In this document: positions 14,601 to 28,400 of the stretch, piece after piece
Numbering within the stretch: the first letter of the stretch is position 1
Layout of the letters: each line of letters begins with the position of its first letter
Assembly (NCBI RefSeq): GCF_040869045.1
Contig: NW_027136911.1
Coordinates: forward strand, 558,001 to 622,000
Length of the DNA stretch: 64,000 bases
Reading direction: 5' to 3'
Origin: Eurosta solidaginis
Lineage: Eukaryota > Arthropoda > Insecta > Diptera > Tephritidae
Notes under the pieces: model-generated
What the model saw: the letters and a program-made list of their open reading frames with translations, nothing else
The model's database searches: none
Told to the model about the DNA's origin: nothing
Made by a program: the position numbers and the translations under genes

Positions 14601-15807
14601 TATTAGCTTGTGGATTAATATACACATAAAAACCTATCATCTGCAAAAACAAAATCGATTCTATCTTGCTTGGTTCAATAGATATGGACACTTATCCCTT
14701 TTAGTCGGTTAACCCCATCCACTTTGGCGTAGAAATTGAATCGTTAACGATAGAACCTTGGATCAGCTTGTGGATTAATATACACATAAAAACCTATCAT
14801 TTGCAAAAACAAAATCGATTCTATCTTGCTTGGTTCAATAGATATGGACACTTATCCCTTTTAGTCGGTTAACCCCACCCACAATAGATATAGACACTTA
14901 TCCCTTTTAGTCAGTTAACCCCATCCACTTTGACGTAGAAATTGAACCGTTAACGATAGAACCTTGTATTAGCTTGTGGATTAATATACACATAAAAACC
15001 TATCATCTGCAAAAACAAAATCGATTCTATCTTGCTTGGTTCAATAGATATGGACACTTATCCCTTTTAGTCGGTTAACCCAACCCACTTTGGCGTAGAA
15101 ATTGAATCGTTAACGATAGAACCTTGGATCAGCTTGTGGATTAATATACACATAAAAACCTACCATCTGCAAAAATAAAATCGATTCTGTCTTGCCTGGT
15201 TCAATAGATATGGACACTTATCCCTTTTAGTCGGTTAACCCCAACCACTCTAACGTAGAAATTGAACCGTTAAAGATAGAACCTTAGGTCAGCTTGTGGA
15301 TCAATATACACATAAAAACCTATCATCTCCAAAAACAAAATCAATTCTATCTTGCTTGGTTCAATAGATATGGACACTTATCCCTTTTAGTCGGTTAACC
15401 CCACCCACAATAGATATGGACACTTATCCCTTTTAGTCAGTTAACCCCATCCACTTTGACGTAGAAATTGAACCGTTAACGATAGAACCTTGTATTAGCT
15501 TGTGAATTAATATACACATAAAAACCTATCATCTGCAAAAACAAAATCGATTCTATCTTGCTTGGTTCAATAGATATGGACACTTATCCCTTTTAGTCGG
15601 TTAACCCCACCCACTTTGGCGTAGAAATTGAATCGTTAACGATAGAACCTTGGATCAGCTTCTGGATTAATATACACATAAAAACCTATCATTTGCAAAA
15701 ACAAAATCGATTCTATCTTGCTTGGTTCAATAGATATGGACACTTAACCCTTTTAGTCGGTTAACCCCACCCACAATAGATATGGACACTTATCCCTTTT
15801 AGTCAGT
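11697..15807 (+). repeat. 4.11-kb HOR unit, copy 2
   Basis: Direct tandem copy of 7585-11696, carrying every distinctive variant in the same order, including the monomer with CTGTTAACC and GACGGAGAA, the CATCTGCATAAAC monomer and the CATACATATGG variant. The copy ends about 15807. Beyond that the text continues with TTAGCTTGTGGATC instead of the CAGCTTTTGAATTAAT of the copy junction. High identity implies a recent duplication, or recent homogenisation. Confidence 0.85.
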
Positions 15808-18800
15808 TAACCCCATCCACTTTGACGTAGAAATTGAACCGTTAACGATAGAACCTTGTATTAGCTTGTGGATCAATATACACATAAAAACCTATCATCT
15901 CCAAAAACAAAATCAATTCTATCTTGCTTGGTTCAATAGATATGGACACTTATCCCTTTTAGTCGGTTAACCCTACCCACAATAGATATGGACACTTATC
16001 CCTTTTAGTCGGTTAACCCCCTCCACTTTGACGTAGAAATTGAACCGTTAACGATAGAACCTTGGATCAGCCTGTGGATTAATATACACATAAAAACCTA
16101 TCACCTGCAAAAACAAAATCGATTCTATCTTGCTTGATTCAATAGATATGGACACTTATCCCTTTTAGTCGGTTAACCACATCCACTTTGACGTAGAAAT
16201 TGAACCGTTAACGACAGAACCTTGTAGTAGCTTGTGGATTAATATACACATAAAAACCTATCATCTTCAAAAACAAAATCGATTCTATCTTGCTTGGTTC
16301 AATAGATATGTATACTTATCCCTTTTAGTCGGTTAACCCCCTCCACTTTGACGTAGAAATTGAACCGTTAACGATAGAACCTTGGATCAGCCTGTGGATT
16401 AATATACACATAAAAACCTATCACCTGCAAAAACAAAATCGATTCTATCTTGCTTGGTTCAATAGATATGGACACTTATCCCTTTTAGTCGGTTAACCCC
16501 ACTCACTTTGGCGTATAAATTGAATTGTTAAAGATATAACCTTGGATCAGCTTGTGGATTAATATACACATAAAAACCTATCATCTGCAAAAACAAAATC
16601 GATTCTATCTTGCTTGGTTCAATAGATATGGACACTTATCCCTTTTAGTCGGTTAACCCCACCCACAATAGATATAGACGCTTATCCCTTTTAGTCAGTT
16701 AACCCCATCCACTTTGACGTAGAAATTGAACCGTTAACGATAGAACCTTGTATTAGCTTGTGGATTAATGTACACATAAAAACCTATCATCTGCAAAAAC
16801 AAAATCGATTCTATCTTGCTTGGTTCAATAGATATGGACACTTATCCCTTTTAGTCGGTTAACCCCACCCACTTTGGCGTAGAAATTGAATCGTTAACGA
16901 TAGAACCTTGGATCAGCTTCTGGATTAATATACACATAAAAACCTATCATTTGCAAAAACAAAATCGATTCTATCTTGCTTGGTTCAATAGATATGGACA
17001 CTTATCCCTTTTAGTCGGTTAACCCCACCCACAATAGATATAGACACTTATCCCTTTTAGTCAGTTAACCCCATCCACTTTGACGTAGAAATTGAACCGT
17101 TAACGATAGAACCTTGTATTAGCTTGTGGATTAATATACACATAAAAACCTATCATCTGCAAAAACAAAATCGATTCTATCTTGCTTGGTTCAATAGATA
17201 TGGACACTTATCCCTTTTAGTCGGTTAACCCCACCCACTTTGGCGTAGAAATTGAATCGTTAACGATAGAACCTTGGATCAGCTTGTGGATTAATATACA
17301 CATAAAAACCTATCATTTGCAAAAACAAAATCGATTCTATCTTGCTTGGTTCAATAGATATGGACACTTATCCCTTTTAGTCGGTTAACCCCACCCACAA
17401 TAGATATAGACACTTATCCCTTTTAGTCAGTTAACCCCATCCACTTTGACGTAGAAATTGAACCGTTAACGATAGAACCTTGTATTAGCTTGTGGATTAA
17501 TATACACATAAAAACCTATCATCTGCAAAAACAAAATCGATTCTATCTTGCTTGGTTCAATAGATATGGACACTTATCCCTTTTAGTCGGTTAACCCCAT
17601 CCACTTTGACGTAGAAATTGAACCGTTAACGATAGAACCTTGGATCAGCCTGTGGATTAATATACACATAAAAACCTATCATCTGCAAAAACAAAATCGA
17701 TTCTATCTTGCTTGATTCAATAGATATGGACACTTATCCCTTTTAGTCGGTTAACCCCATCCACTTTGACGTAGAAATTGAACCGTTAACGACAGAACCT
17801 TGTAGTAGCTTGTGGATTAATACACACATAAAAACCTATCATCTTCAAAAACAAAATCGATTCTACCTTGCTTGGTTCAATAGATATGGACACTTATCCC
17901 TTTTAGTCGGTTAACCCCACCCACAATAGATATAGACACTTATCCCTTTTAGTCAGTTAACCCCATCCACTTTGACGTAGAAATTGAACCGTTAACGATA
18001 GAACCTTGTATTAGCTTGCGGATTAATATACACATAAAACCTTATCATCTCCAAAAACAAAATCAACTCTATCTTGCTTGGTTCAATAGATATGGACACT
18101 TATCCCTTTTAGTCGGTTATCCCCACCCACAATAGATATGGACACTTATCCCTTTTAGTCGGTTAACCCCATCCACTTTGACGTAGAAACTAAACCGTTA
18201 ACGATAGAACCTTGTATCAGCTTGTGGATTAATATACACATAAAAACCTATCATCTTCAAAAACAAAATCGATTCTATCTTGCTTGGTTCAATAGATATG
18301 TATACTTATCCCTTTTAGTCGGTTAACCCCATCCACTTTGACGTAGAAATTGAACCGTTAACGATAGAACCTTGTATTATCTTTTGGATTAATATACACA
18401 TAAAAACCTATCATCTGCAAAAACAAATTCGATTCTATCTTGCTTGGTTCAATAGATATGGACACTTATCCCTTTTAGTCGGTTAACCCCACTCACTTTG
18501 GCGTATAAATTGAATTGTTAACGATAGAACCTTGGATCAGTTTGTGGATTAATATACACATAAAAACCTATCATCTGCAAAAACAAAATCGATTCTATCT
18601 TGCTTGGTTCAATAGATATGGACACTTATCCCTTTTAGTCGGTTAACCCCACCCACAATAGATATAGACGCTTATCCCTTTTAGTCAGTTAACCCCATCC
18701 ACTTTGACGTAGAATTTGAACCGTTAACGATAGAACCTTGTATTAGCTTGTGGATTAATATACACATAAAAACCTATCATCTGCAAAAACAAAATCGATT

Positions 18801-21800
18801 CTATCTTGCTTGGTTCAATAGATATGGACACTTATCCCTTTTAGTCGGTTAACCCCACCCACTTTGGCGTAGAAATTGAATCGGTAACGATAGAACCTTG
18901 GATCAGCTTGTGGATTAATATACACATAAAAACCTATCATTTGCAAAAACAAAATCGATTCTATCTTGCTTGGTTCAATAGATATGGACACTTATCCCTT
19001 TTAGTCGGTTAACCCCACCCACAATAGATATAGACACTTATCCCTTTTAGTCAGTTAACCCCATCCACTTTGACGTAGAAATTGAACCGTTAACGATAGA
19101 ACCTTGTATTAGCTTGTGGATTAATATACACATAAAAACCTATCATCTGCAAAAACAAAATCGATTCTATCTTGCTTGGTTCAATAGATATGGACACTTA
19201 TCCCTTTTAGTCGGTTAACCCCACCCACTTTGGCGTAGAAATTGAATCGTTAACGATAGAACCTTGTAGTAGCTTGTGGATTAATATACACATAAAAACC
19301 TATCATCTTCAAAAACAAAATCGATTCTACCTTGCTTGGTTCAATAGATATGGACACTTATCCCTTTTAGTCGGTTAACCCCACCCACAATAGATATAGA
19401 CACTTATCCCTTTTAGTCAGTTAACCCCATCCACTTTGACGTAGAAATTGAACCGTTAACGATAGAACCTTGTGTTAGCTTGTGGATTAATATACACATA
19501 AAAACCTATCATCTGCAAAAACAAAATCGATTCTATCTTGCTTGGTTCAATAGATATGGACACTTATCCCTTTTAGTCGGTTAACCCCATCCACTTTGAC
19601 GTAGAAATTGAACCGTTAACGATAGAACCTTGGATCAGCCTGTGGATTAATATACACATAAAAACCTATCATCTGCAAAAACAAAATCGATTCTATCTTG
19701 CTTGATTCAATAGATATGGACACTTATCCCTTTTAGTCGGTTAACCCCATCCACTTTGACGTAGAAATTGAACCGTTAACGACAGAACCTTGTAGTAGCT
19801 TGTGGATTAATATACACATAAAAACCTATCATCTTCAAAAACAAAATCGATTCTACCTTGCTTGGTTCAATAGATATGGACACTTATCCCTTTTAGTCGG
19901 TTAACCCCACCCACAATAGATATAGACACTTATCCCTTTTAGTCAGTTAACCCCATCCACTTTGACGTAGAAATTGAACCGTTAACGATAGAACCTTGTA
20001 TTAGCTTGCGGATTAATATACACATAAAAACCTATCATCTCCAAAAACAAAATCAATTCTATCTTGCTTGGTTCAATAGATATGGACACTTATCCCTTTT
20101 AGTCGGTTATCCCCACCCACAATAGATATGGACACTTATCCCTTTTAGTCGGTTAACCCCATCCACTTTGACGTAGAAACTAAACCATTAACGATAGAAC
20201 CTTGTATCAGCTTGTGGATTAATATACACATAAAAACCTATCATCTTCAAAAACAAAATCGATTCTATCTTGCTTGGTTCAATAGATATGTATACTTATC
20301 CCTTTTAGTCGGTTAACCCCATCCACTTTGACGTAGAAATTGAACCGTTAACGATAGAACCTTGTATTATCTTTTGGATTAATATACACATAAAAACCTA
20401 TCATCTGCAAAAACAAAATCAATTCTATCTTGCTTGGTTCAATAGATATGGACACTTATCCCTTTTAGTCGGTTAACCCCACTCACTTTGGCGTATAAAT
20501 TGAATTGTTAACGATAGAACCTTGGATCAGCTTGTGGATTAATATACACATAAAAACCTATCATCTGCAAAAACAAAATCGATTCTATCTTGCTTGGTTC
20601 AATAGATATGGACACTTATCCCTTTTAGTCGGTTAACCCCACCCACAATAGATATAGACGCTTATCCCTTTTAGTCAGTTAACCCCATCCACTTTGACGT
20701 AGAAATTGAACCATTAACGATAGAACCTTGTATTAGCTTGTGGATTAATATACACATAAAAACCTATCATCTGCAAAAACAAAATCGATTCTATCTTGCT
20801 TGGTTCAATAGATATGGACACTTATCCCTTTTAGTCGGTTAACCCCACCCACTTTGGCGTAGAAATTGAATCGGTAACGATAGAACCTTGGATCAGCTTG
20901 TGGATTAATATACACATAAAAACCTATCATTTGCAAAAACAAAATCGATTCTATCTTGCTTGGTTCAATAGATATGGACACTTATCCCTTTTAGTCGGTT
21001 AACCCCACCCACAATAGATATAGACACTTATCCCTTTTAGTCAGTTAACCCCATCCACTTTGACGTAGAAATTGAACCGTTAACGATAGAACCTTGTATT
21101 AGCTTGCGGATTAATATACACATAAAAACCTATCATCTCCAAAAACAAAATCAATTCTATCTTGCTTGGTTCAATAGATATGGACACTTATCCCTTTTAG
21201 TCGGTTATCCCCACCCACAATAGATATGGACACTTATCCCTTTTAGTCGGTTAACCCCATCCACTTTGACGTAGAAACTAAACCATTAACGATAGAACCT
21301 TGTATCAGCTTGTGGATTAATATACACATAAAAACCTATCATTTGCAAAAACAAAATCGATTCTATCTTGCTTGGTTCAATAGATATGGACACTTATCCC
21401 TTTTAGTCGGTTAACCCCACCCACAATAGATATAGACACTTATCCCTTTTAGTCAGTTAACCCCATCCACTTTGACGTAGAAATTGAACCGTTAACGATA
21501 GAACCTTGTATTAGCTTGTGGATTAATATACACATAAAAACCTATCATCTGCAAAAACAAAATCGATTCTATCTTGCTTGGTTCAATAGATATGGACACT
21601 TATCCCTTTGAGTCGGTTAACCCCACCCACTTTGGCGTAGAAATTGAATCGTTAACGATAGAACCTTGGATCAGCTTGTGGATTAATATACACATAAAAA
21701 CCTATCATTTGCAAAAACAAAATCGATTCTATCTTGCTTGGTTCAATAGATATGGACACTTATCCCTTTTAGTCGGTTAACCCCACCCACAATAGATATA

Positions 21801-24800
21801 GAAACTTATCCCTTTTAGTCAGTTAACCCCATCCACTTTGACGTAGAAATTGAACCGTTAACGATAGAACCTTGTATTAGCTTGTGGATTAATATACACA
21901 TAAAAACCTATCATCTGCAAAAACAAAATCGATTCTATCTTGCTTGGTTCAATAGATATGGACACTTATCCCTTTTAGTCGGTTAACCCCATCCACTTTG
22001 ACGTAGAAATTGAACCGTAAACGATAGAACCTTGGATCAGCCTGTGGATTAATATACACATAAAAACCTATCATCTGCAAAAACAAAATCGATTCTATCT
22101 TGCTTGATTCAATAGATATGGACACTTATCCCTTTTAGTCGGTTAACCCCATCCACTTTGACGTAGAAATTGAACCGTTAACGACAGAACCTTGTAGTAG
22201 CTTGTGGATTAATATACACATAAAAACCTATCATCTTCAAAAACAAAATCGATTCTACCTTGCTTGGTTCAATAGATATGGACACTTATCCCTTTTAGTC
22301 GGTTAACCCCACCCACAATAGATATAGACACTTATCCCTTTTAGTCAGTTAACCCCATCCACTTTGACGTAGAAATTGAACCGTTAACGATAGAACCTTG
22401 TATTAGCTTGCGGATTAATATACACATAAAAACCTATCATCTCCAAAAACAAAATCAATTCTATCTTGCTTGGTTCAATAGATATGGACACTTATCCCTT
22501 TTAGTCGGTTATCCCCACCCACAATAGATATGGACACTTATCCCTTTTAGTCGGTTAACCCCATCCACTTTGACGTAGAAACTAAACCATTAACGATAGA
22601 ACCTTGTATCAGCTTGTGGATTAATATACACATAAAAACCTATCATCTTCAAAAACAAAATCGATTCTATCTTGCTTGGTTCAATAGATATGTATACTTA
22701 TCCCTTTTAGTCGGTTAACCCCATCCACTTTGACGTAGAAATTGAACCGTTAACGATAGAACCTTGTATTATCTTTTGGATTAATATACACATAAAAACC
22801 TATCATCTGCAAAAACAAAATCGATTCTATCTTGCTTGGTTCAATAGATATGGACACTTATCCCTTTTAGTCGGTTAACCCCACCCACAATAGATATAGA
22901 CGCTTATCCCTTTTAGTCAGTTAACCCCATCCACTTTGACGTAGAAATTGAACCATTAACGATAGAACCTTGTATTAGCTTGTGTATTAATATACACATA
23001 AAAACCTATCATCTGCAAAAACAAAATCGATTCTATCTTGCTTGGTTCAATAGATATGGACACTTATCCCTTTTAGTCGGTTAACCCCACCCACTTTGGC
23101 GTAGAAATTGAATCGGTAACGATAGAACCTTGGATCAGCTTGTGGATTAATATACACATAAAAACCTATTATTTGCAAAAACAAAATCGATTCTATCTTG
23201 CTTGGTTCAATAGATATGGACACTTATCCCTTTTAGTCGGTTAACCCCACCCACAATAGATATAGACACTTATCCCTTTTAGTCAGTTAACTCCATCCAC
23301 TTTGACGTAGAAATTGAACCGTTAACGATAGAACCTTGTATTAGCTTGTGGATTAATATACACATCAAAACCTATCATCTGCAAAAACAAAATCGATTCT
23401 ATCTTGCCTGGTTCAATAGATATGGACACTTATCCCTTTTAGTCGGTTAACCCAACCCACTTTGGCGTAGAAATTGAATCGTTAACGATAGAACCTTGGA
23501 TCAGCTTGTGGATTAATATACACATAAAAACCTACCATCTGCAAAAATAAAATCGATTCTGTCTTGCCTGGTTCAATAGATATGGACACTTATCCCTTTT
23601 AGTCGGTTAACCTCAACCACTCTAACGTAGAAATTGAACCGTTAACGATAGAACCTTAGATCAGCTTGTGGATCAATATACACATAAAAACCTATCATCT
23701 CCAAAAACAAAATCAATTCTATCTTGCTTGGTTCAATAGATATGGACACTTATCCCTTTTAGTCGGTTAACCCCACCCACAATAGATATGGACACTTATC
23801 CCTTTTAGTCGGTTAACCCCCTCCACTTTGACGTAGAAATTGAACCGTTAACGATAGAACCTTGGATCAGCCTGTGGATTAATATACACATAAAAACCTG
23901 CAAAAACAAAATCGATTCTATCTTGCTTGATTCAATAGATATGGACACTTATCCCTTTTAGTCGGTTAACCACATCCACTTTGACGTAGAAATTGAACCG
24001 TTAACGACAGAACCTTGTAGTAGCTTGTGGATTAATATACACATAAAAACCTATCATCTTCAAAAACAAAATCGATTCTATCTTGCTTGGTTCAATAGAT
24101 ATGTATACTTATCCCTTTTAGTCGGTTAACCCCTTCCACTTTGACGTAGAAATTGAACCGTTAACGATAGAACCTCGTATTATCTTTTGGATTAATATAC
24201 ACATAAAAACCTATCATCTGCAAAAACAAAATCGATTCTATCTTGCTTGGTTCAATAGATATTGACACTTATCCCTTTTAGTCGGTTAACCCCACTCACT
24301 TTGGCGTATAAATTGAATTGTTAACGATATAACCTTGGATCAGCTTGTGAATTAATATACACATAAAAACCTATCATCTGCAAAAACAAAATCGATTCTA
24401 TCTTGCTTGGTTCAATAGATATGGACACTTATCCCTTTTAGTCGGTTAACCCCACCCACAATAGATATAGACACTTATCCCTTTTAGTCAGTTAACCCCA
24501 TCCACTTTGACGTAGAAATTGAACCGTTAACGATAGAACCTTGTATTAGCTTGTGGATTAATATACACATAAAAACCTATCATCTGCAAAAACAAAATCG
24601 ATTCTATCTTGCTTGGTTCAATAGATATGGACACTTATCCCTTTTAGTCGGTTAACCCCACCCACTTTGGCGTAGAAATTGAATCGTTAACGATAGAACC
24701 TTGGATCAGCTTTTGGATTAATATACACATAAAAACCTACCATCTGCAAAAATAAAATCGATTCTGTCTTGCCTGGTTCAATAGATATGGACACTTATCC

Positions 24801-24990
24801 CTTTTAGTCGGTTAACCCCAACCACTCTGACGTAGAAATTGAACCGTTAACGATAGAACCTTAGATCAGCTTGTGGATCAATACACACATAAAAACCTAT
24901 CATCTCCAAAAACAAAATCAATTCTATCTTTCTTGGTTCAATAGATATGGACACTTATCCCTTTTAGTCGGTTAACCCCACCCACAATAG
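15808..24990 (+). repeat. 1990-bp HOR block
   Basis: ACTCACTTTGGCGTATAAAT variants begin at 16501, 18491 and 20481, each 1990 bp apart. CTTGTATTAT occurs at 18371, 20361 and 22763 (1990, then 2402), and GACAGAACCTTGTAGTAG at 17791, 19781 and 22183 (1990, then 2402). 1990 bp equals eleven 160-bp plus five 46-bp monomers. The extra 412 bp in the third interval equals two 160-bp plus two 46-bp monomers. Another marker of the unit is CGGTTATCCCC. From about 23.4 to 25.0 kb the order breaks down into a mixture with parts of the 4.11-kb unit. Confidence 0.8.
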
Positions 24991-27900
24991 ATATGGACAC
25001 TTATCCCTTTTAGTCGGTTAACCCCATCCACAATAGATATGGACACTTATCCCTTTTAGTCGGTTAACCCCATCCACTTTGACGTAGAAATTGAACCGTT
25101 AACGATAGAACCTTGGGTCAGCTTGTGGATTAATATACACATAAAAACCACATCTGCAAAAACAAAATCGATTCTATCTTGCTTGGTTCAATAGATATGG
25201 ACACTTATTTTAGTCGGTTAATCCCACCCACAATAGATATGGACACTTATCCCTTTTAGTCGGTTAACCCCATCCACTATGGCGTAGAAATTGAACCGTT
25301 AACGTTAGAACCTTGGATCAGCTTGTGGATTAATATACACATAAAAACCTATCATCTGCAAAACCAAAATCGATTCTATCTTGCTTGGTTCAATAGATAT
25401 GGACACTTATACCTTTTAGTCGGTTAACCCCACCCAGTATGACGTAGAAATTGAACCGTTAGCGATAGAACCTTGGATCAGCTTGTGGATTAACATACAC
25501 ATAAAAACCTATCATCTGCAAAAACAAAATCGATTCTATCTTGCTTAGTTCAATAGATATGGATACTTATTCCTTTTAGTCGGTTAACATCAACCACTAT
25601 AACGTAGAAATTGAACCGTTAGCGATAGAACCTTAGATCAGCCTGTGGATTAATATACACATAAAAACCTACCATCTGCAAAAATAAAATCGATTCTATC
25701 TTGCTTGGTTCAATAGATATGGACACTTATCCCTTTTAGTCGGTTAACCTCACCCAGTATGACGTAGAAATTGAACAGTTAGCGATAGAACCCTGGATCA
25801 GCTTGTGGATTAATACACACATAAAAACCTATAATCTGCAAAACAAAATCGAATCTATCTTGCTTGGTTCAATAGATATGGACACTTATCCCTTTTAGTC
25901 GGTTAATCCCACCCACTTTGACGTAGAAATTGAACCGTTAACGATAGAACCTTGTATTAGCTTGTGGATTAATATACAAATAAAAACCTATCATCTTCAA
26001 AAACAAAATCGATTCTATCTTGCTTGGTTCAATAGATATGTATACTTATCCCTTTTAGTCGGTTAACCCCACCCACTATGACTTAGAAGAGATAGAACCT
26101 TGGATCGGCTTGTGGATTAATATACGCATAAAAACCTATCATCTGCAAAAACAAAATCGATTCTATCTTGCTTCGTTCAATAGATATGGACATTTATCCC
26201 TTTTAGTCGGTTAACTCCACCCACAATAGATATGAACACTTATCCCTTTTAGACGGTTAACCCCATCCACTTTGACGTAGAAATTGAACCGTTAACGATA
26301 GAACCTTGGATCAGCTTGTGGATTAATATACACATAAAAACCTACCATCTGCAAAAACAAAATCGAATCTATCTTGCTTGGTTCAATAGATATGGACACT
26401 TATTTTAGTTGGTTAATCCCACCCACAATAGATATGGACACTTATCCCTTTTAGTCGGTTAACCCCATCCACTTTGACGTAGAAATTGAACCGTTAACGA
26501 TAGAACCTTGGATCAGCTTGTGGATTAATACACACATAAAAACCTATAATCTGCAAAAACAAAATCGAATCTATCTTGCTTGGTTCAATAGATATGGACA
26601 CTTATCCCTTTTAGTCGGTTAATCCCACCCACTTTGACGCAGAAATTGAACCGTTAACGATAGAACCTTGTATTAGCTTGTGGATTAATATACACATAAA
26701 AACCTATCATCTTCAAAAACAAAATCGATTCTATCTTGCTTGGTTCAATAGATATGTATACTTATCCCTTTTAGTCGGTTAACCCCACCCACTATGACTT
26801 AGAAGAGATAGAGCCTTGGATCGGCTTGTGGATTAATATACGCATAAAAACCTATCATCTGCAAAAACAAAATCGATTCTATCTTGCTTGGTTCAATAGA
26901 TATGGATACTTATTCCTTTAAGTCGGTTAACCCCAACCACTATAACGTAGAAATTGAACCGTTAGCGATAGAACCTTAGATCAGCCTGTGGATTAATATG
27001 CACATAAAAACCTACCATCTGCAAAAATAAAATCGATTCTATCTTGCTTGGTTCAATAGATATGGACACTTATCCCTTTTAGCCGGTTAACCCCACCCAG
27101 TATGACGTAGAAATTGAACCGTTAGCGATAGAACCTTGGATCAGCTTGTGGATTAATACACACATAAAAACCTATAATCTGCAAAAACAAAATCGAATCT
27201 ATCTTGCTTGGTTCAATAGATATGGACACTTATCCCTTTTAGTCGGTTAATCCCACCCACTTTGACGTAGAAATTGAACCGTTAGCGATAGAACCTTAGA
27301 TCAGATTGTGGATTAATATACACATAAAAATCTACCATCTGCAAAAATAAAATCGATTCAATCTTGCTTGGTTCAATAGATATGGACCCTTATCCCTTTT
27401 AGTCGGTTATTCCCACCCAGTATGACGTAGAAATCGAACCGTTAGCGATAGAACCTTGGATCAGCCTGTGGATTAATATACACATAAAAACCTACCATCT
27501 GCAAAAATAAAAAAGATTCTGTCTTGCTTGGTTCAATATATATGGACACTTATCCCTTTTAGTGGGTTAACCCCACCCAGTATGACGAAGAAATTGAACC
27601 GTTAACGATAGAACCTTGGATCAGCTTGTGGATTAATATACACATAAAAACCTACCATCTGCAAAAATAAATTCGATTCTATCTTGCTTGGTTCAATAGA
27701 TATGTATACTTATCCCTTTTAGTCGGTTAACCCCACCCACTATAACGTAGAAATTGAACCGTTAACGATAGAAACTTAGGTCAGCTTGTGGATTAATATA
27801 CACATAAAAACCTATCATCTGCAAAAACAAAATCGATTCTATCTTGCTTGGTTCAATAAATATGGACACTTATCCCTTTTAGTCGGTTAACTCCACCCAC

Positions 27901-28400
27901 TTTGGCGTAGAAATTGAATCGTTAACGATAGAACCTTGAATCAGCTTGTGGATTAATATACACATAAAAACCTATCATCTGCAAAAACAAAATCGATTCT
28001 GTCTTGCTTGGTTCAATAGATATGGGCACTTATCCCTTTTAGTCGGTTAACCCCACCCACAATAGATATGGACACTTATCCCTTTTAGTCGGTTAACCCC
28101 ATCCACTTTGACGTAGAAATTGAACCGATAACGATAGAACCTTGTATTAGCTTGTGGATTAATATACACATAAAAACCTACCATCTGCAAACATAAATTC
28201 GATTCTATCTTGCTTGGTTTAATAGATATGTATACTTATCCCTTTTAGTCGGTTAACCCCACCCACTATAACGTAGAAATTGAACCGTTAACGATAGAAA
28301 CCTAGGTCAGCTTGTGGATTAATATACACATAAAAACTTATCATCTGTAGAAACAAAAGCGATTCTATCTTACTTGGGTCAATAGATATGGACAATTATC
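24990..28400 (+). repeat. Heterogeneous satellite transition
   Basis: Mixed subfamilies with many private changes. There are two consecutive 46-bp units near 24988-25075, a truncated CACTTATTTTAGTCGG near 25205 and a related CACTTATTTTAGTTGG near 26400, which lack several bases of the TATCCCTTTT block. Monomers with the GTAGAAGAGATAG 12-bp deletion occur near 26085 and 26805. The part from about 26880 to 28290 has a diverged paralogue at 38940-40350 at an offset of 12059 (TATTCCTTTA at 26911 and 38970; AAAAGATTCT at 27511 and 39570). Confidence 0.65.

Noticed and set aside
21574..21780. Short plus-strand frames in the satellite (also 29134, 29453, 29931, 45395, 45844, 46193, 46671, 51829, 52178, 52656) as genes
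   Set aside because: All but those at 45844 and 51829 begin at TTG, all copy the same monomer text and end at the recurrent TAG; they arise from repeat period and A-run length, with no domain or start context.
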